Assembly: GCA_964200075.2 (NCBI GenBank)
Contig: CAXNAA020000410.1
Location: forward strand, 1-21,532
Length of the DNA stretch: 21,532 nucleotides
DNA from: Sphacelaria rigidula
Taxonomy: Eukaryota; Phaeophyceae; Sphacelariales
Reading direction: 5' to 3'
Shown: positions 1 through 12,600 of the stretch, piece by piece
How positions within the stretch are numbered: the stretch's first letter is position 1
Layout: the number at the start of each line of letters is the position of its first letter
Notes under the pieces: generated by a model
What the model was told of the DNA's origin: nothing
The model's input: only the letters and a program-made list of their open reading frames with translations
The model's database searches: none
Made by a program: the position numbers and the translations under genes

Positions 1-79
1 AAGCGTTTGGTCCATTAATGATGCAGACACTCCCCGCCGCTGATAGCCATCAAGAGCCTACTCTCAATCGTATCATCTA

Positions 80-625
80 CTCTCAATCTCACGAAAACAT
101 TGTTTGCAGCGAAAGCGGTTGAGAGTCATTTATCCTTCAGCCCATGTACACATGGACTGGGGGGCGAAAGGATGAATACCTTCCAGCAACGTTTTCTGCG
201 TGTCGGATCCCATGCGCCGGTGACGATGCAGTATGCGGGATTTGCCCAGCAGCTGAAGCTACTCGCAATATAAATTTCTTTTCCCCCAACCTCTGGATGG
301 AATTGGAAGGAAAAGTAGAAACTTGTTTCGAGCTTGGTCTGCTGTTCAAATTCCGAATCGGCCAGTGTGCATCGGAGTTGCGCAGCAGAAGAAGCTGTTC
401 GAAATAGATCCCTTTTTCGCTCATGTCAAAAATGGGCGAAAAAGGGATCGATCTTGAACAGCTTTTTCTGCTCTTTCAAATAAATCCTCTTTTTTAATGC
501 CGAAATAACTCGGGCGAGAAGAGGATCTGTTTTGGATCTAGCTTGTCCTGCTGTCCGGAATAAATTCATTCTCGCTCAATTCAAGTCGGGTGAAGAGGAA
601 TTTACCTCGGACAGGAGGACAAGTT
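80..625. repeat. Ladder of tandem imperfect foldbacks
   Basis: At least six consecutive inverted repeats are stacked end to end. The clearest is 384-424 against 432-472: 41-nt arms, 36 Watson-Crick pairs plus 3 G-U pairs, 7-nt loop. Another is 540-577 against 588-625, with 38-nt arms, about 28 pairs plus 5 G-U, and a 10-nt loop. Others are 247-289 against 303-344, 338-359 against 371-389, 459-501 against 512-553 (weak), and about 106-144 against 158-199. Neighbouring arms resemble one another, so an arm can pair with either neighbour. No protein is recognised. Confidence 0.8.
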
Positions 626-639
626 ATTGAAATTTATAT

Positions 640-905
640 ATTATATAATTTTACAGATTTTGTACCAAAATATTTGGAATTTTCGAGAAAAAGGCTTGAG
701 GTTTTTTCACCAAAACACTGCCACATGACTGTGCAGGGCTTTGCCGACGTGCCTACACAGGGCTGCAAATCCAACCCTGGGGAAAACCCTATCAAAACGC
801 TGCGATGGGTACAGATTTTGCAATTCACTGTCAGGGTTTTTTCACATGGACTGTGGAGGACCCTGTACGGACCCTGCGTAGTGCGCCCCACAGGGTGCTA
901 TCTGT
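640..905. repeat. CAGGG/CCCTG-rich foldback-prone stretch
   Basis: CAGGG or CCCTG appears repeatedly in both orientations, with local pairs such as ACCCTGTACGG and CCCCACAGGGT around 860-898, and TGCAAATCC opposite a GGTACAGATTTTGCA segment around 763-822. ACAGATTTTG occurs twice as a direct repeat. It continues directly from the foldback ladder and may share its origin. Confidence 0.5.
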
Positions 906-2471
906 CCACGTGTGAGTAACGTTCCGCCTTTTCGATAATATGGAAGCTTGAATCACGGTGAGGTGTACGTTCTACTAGTTGAAGTCATGTTCCGCAGTTT
1001 CGATCATCTCGAGCTCAGACAGGAGTTCGTCGCGGGAATAGAGTTAGGCACCGTTAGCTTTAACAGCTCGCTTCACGGGCGATGCCGCACATGGGAGAAA
1101 GCTGCATGACACATGACATTCGTCGCAGCACACGTGACAAGCGTTTTTTGCTTAATAGATTCATATTCATCAACAAGAACAGGGCGAGTTAGTGCAAATT
1201 TCTCCAGATATGGGTCTCACGTGGTGCGCATTGGTCTTGAAACACACATCCTCGTCTGTTGTACAAGAAATAACCTGTTTGCTGCTGGAGGTTCGGCGCT
1301 GTGAACCAACGGCGACGTTACGCCTTCGGTGGTACTACCTCATCACTGCACAGCGGCAGGGTGCAGGATTTCACAGCATACCACAGAACGCCACATCTTC
1401 AGCCTATCCCTATACTGCATTGATTTCATGCTGTCCTATGCAGTTCGCCACATCATCCACGCAACCGCTTGTATCTGCGGTCAACGTGCACGCGGGATAT
1501 CATTTTGTAAAGCTTTTCGTGCTGTCTCTACAGCGTACGTTTGCCCCAGGTTGCGCACGCAGGAGTGAAAGGCCGCCTCTGCTGCTGTCATGGCTGCCTG
1601 TATCTTGGGCGGAGGTGAATTTTGCTGCGCGAGGGGCGACCATGTCCGGGCTTTCAAAGTCGGCAACCTGCAAGCACCGAGGGCTCGTTCATCATCAGCT
1701 GGAGAACCAAAACATGGGACATGTCTCACTGTTGTACTGCAGCACAAGCACACTCACTTCCGCTCTCGTGTGTTGTAGCCGTCACTGTTGTAGGGTGTGT
1801 TTGAACCTTGCGACGACGGTTTGGTCTCCGCTGATATTGCCCGATGTGCTGTAATCATTGTGTTCGTCTCTCTGTAACCAAGTCGTAACATTTAGTATCA
1901 GGCTAGACGCAGTGCTATCGAAACACTTGACTGTTAAAATCTAAAAAGGTTAAATTACCCTGACCCATCACTTGCGCGATAGCGAGTACTGCTGGGTACC
2001 GGCACGGAAACAGCACCAGTACACAACGCTGGAGGCTGGGCCAGACCCCATGCTCCAATGACAGGGACGACGCTTAGCACTGTGCAGATATACTGCACCG
2101 CCAGGGTCCTGTGTGCACCCGTCAACATCACAGCTGTCGCGGTTGGCATCGGCGCCAGCGCTCACGGCCACGGCAATATCAATTTTGCATCAAAGAGAAG
2201 CTGATGCTACTGTATACAGTGCGTCTTCAGGTTAAAAAAATCATTGCAGAACTGTCATGTCTCCTGTTCTGTGAAACCTCTGCACTCTATACACCACTGC
2301 GGTCATCTTATTTACAGTGTGCTACCCTGTACCTCATATAATGACGTAGGGGTTTGCGAAGTCAGTCGAAGAGTTCTTGTTTTTTCCCAAGTCCTTATTT
2401 TTCGACAATATTCCGAATATAATCTGATGCCGAATCTGCAATAACCTTACTCAACATCCAATTCAAAAATT
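906..2471. other. Intergenic, no recognised gene
   Basis: Several open frames of 60-220 codons occur on both strands, but none shows a known motif. The 220-codon plus-strand frame (1192-1854) is Cys/Ser/Leu-rich with no domain. A minus-strand frame ending at 1481 looks slightly more protein-like and is described among the findings. Confidence 0.5.
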
Positions 2472-2749
2472 GGAATTTTTCAGCAGAGGGCAGGGTACAC
2501 CCTCCTGTTTTGCCCACATTAATGGGGTTCTCCTACAAGCTCCATTTTCGGCGCGATAGTTCAGCCCAGTAACACTTGTGAAGGTGAAAAAAATAATGGT
2601 CGGATATGCTGCCCAGGGACCTTGGGCATGGGTCTGGTGTTCAGCCAGCGTGCAGCGCCGCGCCCCAAAGCGAAAAATGCACTACCCTTTTTTGCTCCAA
2701 AAGCAGGAGGGTGTACCCTTTTCGTAAATTGCCCAGAAAAAAATTGCGA
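2472..2749. mobile_element. MITE-like element with terminal inverted repeats
   Basis: AGGGTACACCCTCCTG at 2492-2507 reappears inverted as CAGGAGGGTGTACCCT at about 2704-2719 (16 bp exact). Weaker similarity extends outward through T-rich flanks to about 2472 and 2749. A central palindrome, TGCCCAGGGACCTTGGGCA, sits at 2610-2628. No transposase is encoded, and no clear target-site duplication was identified. Confidence 0.5.
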
Positions 2750-3532
2750 CAACAGTCCTTGTACGACCATCTCCGGGCGGCTTGACTGCATGTTGAAACA
2801 TGGAAATTACCCTGATATACAGTACAGTGCGGTACAGTACAGCATCTATCGTAGGCGAAGCTGTCTCAACGAAGATGACTACCGTTGTAATAATGGTTGT
2901 GCCGCAGTAGCTGGTCGCTGGTTGTCATGTTATCTCCAAGGGTGCCCACAAGTCAAGGGTGGACCGCGGCGGTGTACATAAAAATATTGTGCAGCGCAGG
3001 GGTAGATCCAGCGATTCAGTTTCCTGACCTCACTCGCACACCTGTCCTTCTCACTTTCACTGCTGTCAAAAAAGCGAGCACGAACAAATTTCATCTCAAC
3101 GTGGGTAACTTGAACGTAACGCCTTCCCTCTGGAACTCCACAATAGCCACGCCCTTCAAATTTCTCCTTGTCTCAATAACCATGTCCAATTCCATCAGAA
3201 TATAGCATCCACACATGATATTACACGAACTATACATCCTTCGCAACGGAATACACTGTCACACCCAAGACATATCAAGATACGGCAAACATGTGAAGAC
3301 ATAGTAACAAATACGACACACAGGTAGTAACACTGAATTCCGTCCCAGTCGTCACGTGCATAACTCAACAGCAGTGACCTTCCTGCAACAGGCTTTGCTC
3401 ATGATGATTCGTCACAGCGTATGCCTGCAACACTTCCGTCACGAGTAGACAGTACTACATTCTCAGGGTCCACGATACAAAGTCGGAAGTTCCACTCCAG
3501 CGTCCATCGTGTTGATACCGGACACACAACGT
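2750..3532. other. ACLY 3' flank, no recognised gene
   Basis: Sequence between the MITE-like element and the ACLY stop codon. It should contain the ACLY 3' UTR, but no AATAAA-type signal is clear close to the stop on the minus strand. No domain was found in its open frames. Confidence 0.5.
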
Positions 3533-3685
3533 TCACGAGATTGATTGGTACGAAATGTCGTCCCATGGGTGACGGTAAAGGGGCTGCTTCAACCGCTTCT
3601 GGTCAAGGAAGTGGCCGATAAACCCGACTGATCTCCCGAGCACAAACATGCCGTTCAAGCACCCATTTGCGATCAGCTCATCCGC
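3533..3685 (-). CDS. ACLY: ACLY exon 23, terminal (residues 1068-1117 and stop)
   Basis: After acceptor GCGCAG it reads [20 protein letters not shown], then [20 protein letters not shown] and WDDISY, and ends with a short non-conserved tail (QSIS) and TGA. The tail is about four residues shorter than in human. The 3' UTR end is not identifiable. Confidence 0.96.
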   Translation of the reverse strand, partial: ADELIANGCLNGMFVLGRSVGFIGHFLDQKRLKQPLYRHPWDDISYQSIS

Positions 3686-6600
3686 CTGCGCATGGGATGG
3701 AAAACATCAAGCGTGGGATCAGAGGGTGCTGACCCATGCAGGAGGGTGCTACAATGAACACCACAAGATCATAGACCGGGCACGACCTCCCTCGGGCAAT
3801 CATCCCTCGAAGGAGCTTCATCCGCCGTCTTGCGATATACCCGACCAGAACGATCAAAACTCATGCTTTCTTACTAAGCGACACTCAATGCGTGGGTTCG
3901 ATCAGATACATGCAATGGTTCATGACTCATGGCGGCAGCGTGCCGTACTGAAAAGCCCTAGTTGTGAGGTATCGAAAATGAAATTGGTGCAGACAGTAGC
4001 ACGTACGTCCGTGCTGCCGCTGCTGCAGAGTTGAGATCAGATGATCTGTAAACCCCACAACAAGTGCGGGCAAAGCATGACAAGTGCCCGTTGAGCGCCC
4101 ATTACCGCGCGACACAGTGTGCGACGTGGCATTCAAGGAACAGATAGTTTCATCAAACGCTGCTGACAAATCGTCAAGGAGGACACGTACCATGCTGCCC
4201 GGCCGGTACCGCGTTACCGTCACCCCTTGAGCATTTCGGGGACAGGATACATCACTCACGTACGGTAGCGAGTCAAAATCTCTCGGCAGGAGTTAGCAGT
4301 TGAGCCAACTTTTTGGTACAAAACTGTGTGACACAAGAACTTCTAGCTTTACAAGGGCACTCTCTGGTCAAGAATGTGTCTGGTTGATTTTCAATACGTT
4401 CCCCGTCATGCTCGTTCTTTTTCTTGCATCGGTGTATCGGAGGTGCATGCTGAGGTGCTCGACCGTCCTGCGGGCGACGGGTTCGGTCGGGTTATACCAA
4501 TGGTTTAGCCAATTGCGACGGACGAGAAAACATCAAGATATCTCATGCGTTTGCATATTTCTGCGATAGGCGCCACTTCACTACTGCGATCCATGTCTTC
4601 CATGATCAAAATCCAACTCTGAGCTTTTTTCCAATATTTCTCCACGGCTAGGCGCACCTCCTCCTGGGTGAAGGCCCCACACGATCGTAGAAGGTCGACG
4701 AAGCACGCCGCAATACACCCGTCCACGTTGAGAATCAGCGTTTCCCTTTTCTTGGTCGTGACCTGCGACGTACGCGATAGATTGCAGTCTTCTGAGAGTG
4801 GCACTCTCACGGACGCATGACCGTGAAACACGACTCAACGAAGATGGGGGTGATAAAGCATCAACCACGTTGCTGAGGGAAGGGGTGGGACGCTCTGCTG
4901 TTGCGTCAAGCACACGAATCATACGCAAATCCTGTACAAGACATGACATGCGACCGATTGTTGTGCACTCATGTGATATCCATGACGCACATCTGGCATG
5001 TGAATATACCACGTGTCCATCAGCTCATGGAAGGTACGGCCGTCCGCGATGCTGCATACTAGTGTATTTTTCGACATAACGCACCTGCTCTACAGCCATG
5101 GCGAAGTCCAGGACCTTGTTGTTCTTGAAGTGCTTGAGCGCGTAGTCTTTGATGATCGTGACGCGCATATCCGGGTTGCTGAGAGATTTAATCCGGTGTC
5201 CAATGCCCATGATGAGCTTGTTTTGCTGGCGCATACGCTTCACGTATTCGGCCGCATCACAGCCCTCATCAGCGCCCTGTCAAATAGGAACGTGTGTTGT
5301 AAGTCATGCAACATCACTTTTTTGAAGGTTTGACAGCCGAGCACCACCAGTTTACATATTATTCGACAATTAGGAACAACGCCATGTCGCGTACCAACGC
5401 CGCTTGCCACACACCTGGGTAAACATTTCCGCGGCCTTATCGAGTGCACCTCCAAAGCGAGGACCAATGGTCAGCAGCCCGGAGCAGAGCGCAGACACCA
5501 GATCCTTGCCGGCGCGTGCTGTAACGATGGTGTTGTGAGCGCCAGATACAGCCGGGCCATGGTCAGCCGTTACCTGGATTGTCATACGAAGAAGTGCACA
5601 AGGGACAGCGTTGATACAGAATCTGATGCGCCCGGCAAGGACGAGGAGGTCAGCAATAAAGCCACCACGACGTCAAGCTATACGATATCTGGAGGGACCG
5701 AAGAGTGAAGCATGCGATTATTTAGTGTGTAAGCGCATCCTGACCCCTGATCTCACCATGAGGATCATCTCGATAAACTTGGTGGCGTAGTCGGGTAGTC
5801 GACGACGGAACCACAGCAAAGAGAGCACACCTCCCAATCCGATGTCAGCGTCGAATACCTCGCTTATCGGCATACCAGCGTAGCTGCCAGGAAAAAGAGA
5901 GATGGTACAGCCAGGTTAGGTACAAATGAAGACAAATGACTACAATGTCAACCCTGCTGACCGCTGACTTACACCACTTTCCATCAGTATTCCGAGGATG
6001 TTCAAGAGCGAGCAAGAGATATCCGAGGCATGAATAGTCCACTTCCGTACATGATCCTCTTTCATGTACAAGACAGTAACCGCCACATCGACAGCAGGGA
6101 GGTGATATACCAAACTCATCAACTCGTGAGTATCTAGCCTGGTACTTCAAAGAATCACATCAACCGACTCTGCAACACTGACCTTAGCTCGTCACCGCGG
6201 TCATCCGATATGGAGGAGATGAAGTTGGCCGGCTTTCGGACCAGACCTAGACGTTTTGCCCACGTGTAGTCCATGGGCACCTTCGGCACAGCGGGCTCCA
6301 CCATTGGCTGGACTAGACCACTCTTCAACAGTCTGTTCGAGATGAGTCGAGGCAAACGGGGATATCAGGTAACTAGGCTCGAGAAATCCCAGAAGAAAAC
6401 TCAAATGAATGGCCGGTCCAAGAAGCGGTGGTTGATGCGAGAATGAGGCACGAAACGTAGCTGGGACACGTCTGTTCCAAGACAACTTACCCTTCGTACA
6501 CCTCCTTGATCTTAGAGGGGAACTCGTCGAATGAGACAGGAACGGTTGCGCCTGCCGCCGCGAGAGCTGCATTCTTGTCCGCCGCCGTCTCTCCTTGACC

Positions 6601-9600
6601 CCGTGCACACGCACCTGCGTGTCCGAATTGTACCTGAGCAGCATAGCACTCATGTTCGTTAAAACTTTGGTCAAATGCAGCGGGCGACGAAGGTCATTTG
6701 CCGCACATGTTTTTCTGAATGTGAAACGAATGAAACCGTCGCCTACTTTGTACATTCGCGGGATCTTCACATCCAAGTCGACGAGCGAAACGATTTCAAT
6801 CAGCACGATTACATTTGTATAGGCATTCGAGGCAACACCAAGCGTATCACCTCGAAAGGGAAGATGGATGCGCACGTGCCGATGCACCATGCCACAAGGG
6901 GCTTGGTGATGCGTCCGCTCTTGAGGGCATCGCAGACGTCGTACTCGTCGGCGCCACCGACCTCGCCGAGCAGCACCAGCATCTGAGCGAGTGAGCAACA
7001 CAGCGCAACCAAGTTACGTGTGAGATCCGACACTTGTTGGGTGAATCCTGCGTGAATAACTTGGTGAAACAAGTTCGAACAGCTCATGCCCTGCGAAACG
7101 CGTGGAGAAAACGTCCACCTGATTCGCGCGGTAAGGCTGGTCGGTCAGGGGTATGCACCCTGGTAAGTTATTGTACGAGTTTGATTGATCCCGTGCAACA
7201 TGAAAAATTGAACGGATTGCAAGCCAGAAACCTTGGAAGAGATACCCGAGTCATACGTGCTCACGACCGAGAATCAATCAAGGACCAAAAAACAGTAATG
7301 CCCTCACATGGACATTTCATTTCATCAAGCTGGTCGGGAGCCAAACAAAGACGAGAAATTATATATAAGCTAGAGACTTGAGTGTTGCACGCGTCTCGCA
7401 ACTTTTCAAAACTGCAACGATTTCGCGTGCACAAAAGTTTGAGTGCGAAGTCCCAAAATACCTGTTGAACTACGAAGTTGTTTATTGGGCTCGTGGGTTA
7501 AAACGACCACTGCAGCATGTTTACCTCGCAACGTGTTGTGCTCGTCGTCCGTCACACGCCATACCCGTGTTTCTGGTCACCGCAAAAACTAGCTTGTTGT
7601 GTTACGATGTGCAACGCTTCTCGTATGCTCCACATGTGAACGCGTGCTACATGTACGAGTGAGCTTTGATGCTAGCCAATGACAGTACATGTCTGGTGGC
7701 TCTGGTGGCTCTCGACACGACCTGTTAGGGGCAGCTCACACCACGCTGGATGAGCGTGGGTCAAGCCGCTCGATTGCAAATGGTTGATGCTGGATGAGGA
7801 TCCACGCCGCATGACTGTTTGGTGGGTGACTTGGGTGGGAGAACCGTGACTTACGAGGGGTGGCAAACGTGTTATTCACAAGTTCACCGATGACAAACGA
7901 ACGGTACCCTCAGCTCGAACTAGTGCGAACGGAGTGTTTTGTCGAAATCAGGGCATCCTGTCACAATTTCACGTGTGCTTCATGAGGTGAATCGGAACAC
8001 TACACACGTTGCTTACCGACACTGTGGGGTTGTCCTGGTAGCGCAGAAGATGATCGATAAACCGGGTGCCTGGGTAGCGGTCTCCTCCGATCGCGACACC
8101 CTCGTACACGCCGTCGGAGTTTCGGGCAATGATATTGTTGAGCTCGTTGGACATACCCCCACTCTTGGAGACGTATGCCACAGTTCCTGGTCGGTACAAC
8201 TACACGCGAGGGTAGATTGCACGGACGGCTCTTAGTCAGGTCAACCTCACAACGTCAGTAAGACAGTCGCACAGGAAGTGGTGGGAACTGTTCCAAGGCT
8301 TGCACGCGATGTGTTCTACTCCAACGCGTTAACGCCAGATTTTTCTCAAACGCGAAACGTACCTTGGACATGACGATGTTGTCCAGCATACCCCCGGTGT
8401 TACCGATGCGCATGCACCCCGGCTTGATTCCACCAACTGTAGCTGGTCCAATGAGACCAACCTGCGACAAGACACATTTCGACATACAGGAAATTTGGCA
8501 GGTGTAGCAAGACTTTCCGACTTTGGCCGAGGGAGAAGCGAGCGCAGAAGACGTGATAAACGCAGAGGCGAGCATTTATTACATCATCGACACGTTTATA
8601 AGGATGGCCTGTCACGCCCCACAATATGTTCGTACCTTTTTGGCGTCTGCGGCCTTGATGATCTCCCTCGTTTGGCTTTCCGGGACTCCCTCCGCGATGA
8701 TCGCCAAAGTTCTGATCGTGTCGGAATAGTTGAGGGCGTCCATGGTGGTTTCGTAGACCGACCGGAAGGAAGAAAAATTTACCATCACGCTCACGTCCGG
8801 GTGACGTTTCACGGCTTCAGCGATGGACGTGTAGACAGGAATCAACGTTTCCGCCTGAACAAATGCGTCAAAACGCGATCGTGTGAGGAGCAAACGATAA
8901 ACGGAGTCAGACCATCGTTCCCGATTGAAAATCATTACCGAAGAGTTCAGGACAAGCATCCTTTTGCTCAAGGACGATGGGCAGCTTTGTACTCAATCAT
9001 GAACCGGCAATGCGATTTTTCCTCTCAGTGGACTTTCCTCTTATACTTGGTTGTTGTCGAACATAATTCTCCGTTTTAGTGTTGACACCGAAATCCGGAT
9101 TAATCCGGGCCGTGCTCCTGGCAAGCGGAGAGTGCGTTTTCGTCCAAGTTGACGCCGCAGGTTCCGATTCGGGATCCGGCAACGCACACCTTGCATAGGG
9201 AACACTTGCACCCCCCTTGCCCCCGGGTTCTCAGCCAAGTGTGAGGGTTAGTGTTATTCGAGATGATGAATGAGAATTCCTTATCCACCAAGCGATCTAG
9301 CCTCGCTCTTTTTTACCCTTTTGGGACCGGGCCTTCAAAACGACCAATGAGGCTGGTCAGAAATGACTTGTCTGGCGCCTGCACGATACAGTGGCGTGCT
9401 CATGAAGATGCGCGCCTGTAACCGCAGGGTTATGACGCAGACCGAAAGTTCCATCCGATCTTTCTTCAGGTGCAGGGTGCGCATGAGGGGGTGTACATTC
9501 TTTGTAGCAAGCAGTATGGGCCGCACGCCACTTTTGGCTTTGGATGATACTTTTGTCCTCATCACCTTGCCACACAGCCCCATCGTGGTCGAGGTGGGCC

Positions 9601-12600
9601 CATCGCAAATTCTCTTCGAAGGGTACTAGCATTGCGGCGCATGCATACAACAGTTGAGTACGGTACAGAGTAGTCCACCTCTCTGACTAACGCAAAAGCT
9701 GCTGCTGCATACTCCCCTGCACGTTTTAGGCAATTCTCAGCTACTGAAATCAGCTGCCGATACACAGCTTTGTCATCACCGTCCACTATATATGTGGACT
9801 GCACACTGCAAGTCATCGGCAGAGGGATGCCCAGAATTCATTACGGTGGCTTCATGTCCTTCCACGACCCACCTGGATTTCGTGCCTCGTGAAAATGACC
9901 ACATTGCGACATGTACACTAAATCCCGTTCTTTTCCGGTCCACCTTGTGTTGGTGCACATTAGTACGTTTCAGTATAAAAAGGAAGACCCGAAAAACACT
10001 CCGGACGAAGTAAAATGTTATACTGAGTGCAAGTAATATCATAGAACCAACCTGACACCGCCCTGCACTTGAAAACCTGGGGAGGCCTACCCTGGCCGGG
10101 GATACGGCCTCCACACCATCTCACCAGTGGCATCACACTCGCATACGATATCCGCGCTCATCGTTCGGGTCTGGTCGATAAATTTAGCCTCGCCGTGACT
10201 GGGAAGGTCGCACGAAGACATTTTTCATTGTTTCACTAGCACAGCATCACCTCTTTGTTGAAGGGAATCCGGTCCGGAGAGGGTTGAAATCATGTCTGTG
10301 TTTCACCGGACATTCTACTCACCGTTCCCCAGTAGAACTTGATGTAGTGGTTACCCGAGAAGGGAAACACCATGCACGCGACGGACGGCTTTTGGCGCTT
10401 GCACATGAAGTCGAAATCCAGCATACCCTGCCAGTTTGAGCATCAACAGCATCCACGAAGCGTTGAGGCACAGATTTACCGACAATTCACTGTCTTGAGA
10501 TACGACACCCGGTTGGCTCCACGCATCATCTAATGTCTTCCCCAGATTTCGTCACATTCGTGACCATAATCCATCATGACCATGGAAAAAACGATCAAGT
10601 GCTTGATCGCCCGAGTCGATACTGTGGCAATAGTAATGTGCCTCCGACATTTGTCATTTGTTTGAGCGGAATCTCCACTGACACACCTGGACGGCTCGGT
10701 TTTGCAGTCCGTAGACAATCGCAGTCGTGTCCGGTCCAAAGTTTTGAACCGCGTGTTCCGGACTTGCGGTGGCGACCGTCGATGCCGCGCTGCGGCAGCA
10801 GGCAAAACGATCATAGGACGCTGTGACTCTCACGAATGTGTGACGTGATGAAACGAGATTTCAATAGTATGAAACAAGCACTCGAATCAAGATGCCCTCC
10901 CAGAAGCCTGACGAGATTACACTACCGAGACTGCAAACGTACGTTGAAGGGGCGGGGTGTTTCCCATCTTCAGCGGGCACAACTTGTGCCTCCACAGCTG
11001 TAGCGGGGGAGTCTTTTTTGACAGTCGCAGGAGTTTCCTGAGAGAACGCGGACAGCATCGAACCAGCAACGTCATCGAAAAGATCCGAGTTGGGCCGCTT
11101 TTCATGGACTGAAAAAAGTCTGAGAAAAGTAGTTTTGGTCAGTCTCCAGAGACTTTCTTCAGGACGCGACCTTATGGGGCAATTGTTTGTGAAATAGTCT
11201 CTGGAAACTGGCCACAATTTGCAGACAACGGGATTTCGACAAATCTCTTCGCGAAAAGCCATCGATTCGCAGAGACTTTGTCTTCGAATTGTCGTTTCAT
11301 CACACATTCCTCGCACACCGAACCCGCAAGGGTACAGTCAGTGCTCCATCACAACAAATTGCCCTCGGGAGGAGGAGGGGAGGGGGAGGGGGGCTCCATG
11401 TTCGAAATTCTACTCTCGACAGACCCTTGGTTGAAGACAAGATGCACCAAACGTTCACCTGTTCCGGCACTTGATCGAATTCCGGAACTGATGATCCGTC
11501 GACAAGGCCCAGAGCCATCGGCACCACAGCCGTGATGTGAGTCTCCGGCCCGAAGACGCGAATTGGAACGCCGATGGATTCGCCGGTCTCACGGATTTTG
11601 CGAAGTCCCTAGAATCAAGCACGGGGAGTAGTGCTGTTGACATGTTGCCGTGGTAAATCTCTCAGCACAGTCTCGGTCTGTCCCGTTCGTTAATATTCCG
11701 TGCGGCGAAGACAATTGCTGCACGAAGCGCGAGTTGAATGTGTTGTGCGTGTATGATACACTCTCAACCATCATTACGATTCCAGCCGGTATCCCAGCGT
11801 GAGCGCACCCACGCAAACGTCCGACCACATTTCAAAGTGCAAGAAAAAACGTGACGAAACAAACGCAATGACCCGACAGACGCCGCGCCGAGGACCAACC
11901 CCGGGGGCAATGATGACTCGCCACGAATACACTCTACTTCCCTCGGCTTCCGGTCACTCTTCAGGGCACGAGTCGATTGAGTTCTCGAAAATGAAAAACA
12001 CTTCATCTGAGCGGACGGTGCCCCGCACTCAATATTTCTTATACCCACGTTATCAGCAACATGCCGGTGGATATTCGAAGCTCCTTGGTCTCATCGAATT
12101 GTGACCCTGTCGCTACTTCGCGCAAGACTCTGACGGTAAGGCGGACGCAGGGACGGCAGGAACAGCGGGGGGCAGGGCTGTTGGTTCCACACTTCGATCC
12201 GAGCCTCACCTCTTGGTAGTTGGGGCCAGCTCTCCTGACCCATATGGTGATGTTCCCCTCGCGGAGCTCCTGCTCGAACTGCTTCAAGGCAGTAATAATG
12301 CCAGTGAACGTGGCGGCCACGTCCGTGAAGTTGGCAATTCCTCCGCCAATTATGAGCACCTAGATAGATCGAACGCATGCGACAAAGTTGTCGTGCGTAA
12401 GCTGCTGGGCACAGGTAGCCCGGCATGATTTCGTACCCGAAACAAGCGCTGCTCGGGCAGAGTACTTCGTACGCGGGAAGGTGCAAGCGCATGACATTAT
12501 CCCCTTCAGTAAATCTCACGAAAACGAGCTGTGCTTCATCACTCCAGCAACATGCCGAGGCAGCCCCTCTTCACATATATTGCGATGTTTCACCTTGCCC

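Noticed and set aside
1192-1854. 220-codon plus-strand open frame
   Set aside because: Rich in Cys, Ser and Leu with no recognisable motif, and the opposite strand looks at least as protein-like. Not supported as a gene.
4505-4657. Continuation of the ACLY exon 22 frame past the donor
   Set aside because: The frame stays open for about 50 codons after EE, but loses all ACLY similarity. The conserved C-terminus is found in exon 23 at 3533-3685, joined in frame.
6201-7001. 266-codon minus-strand open frame
   Set aside because: It runs through ACLY exons 16-18 and their introns in the wrong frame. The true exons are in other frames with conserved motifs and good splice sites.
8495-9079. 194-codon plus-strand open frame
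   Set aside because: It is antisense to ACLY exon 13 and flanking introns and carries no domain. It is an antisense shadow of a conserved coding exon.
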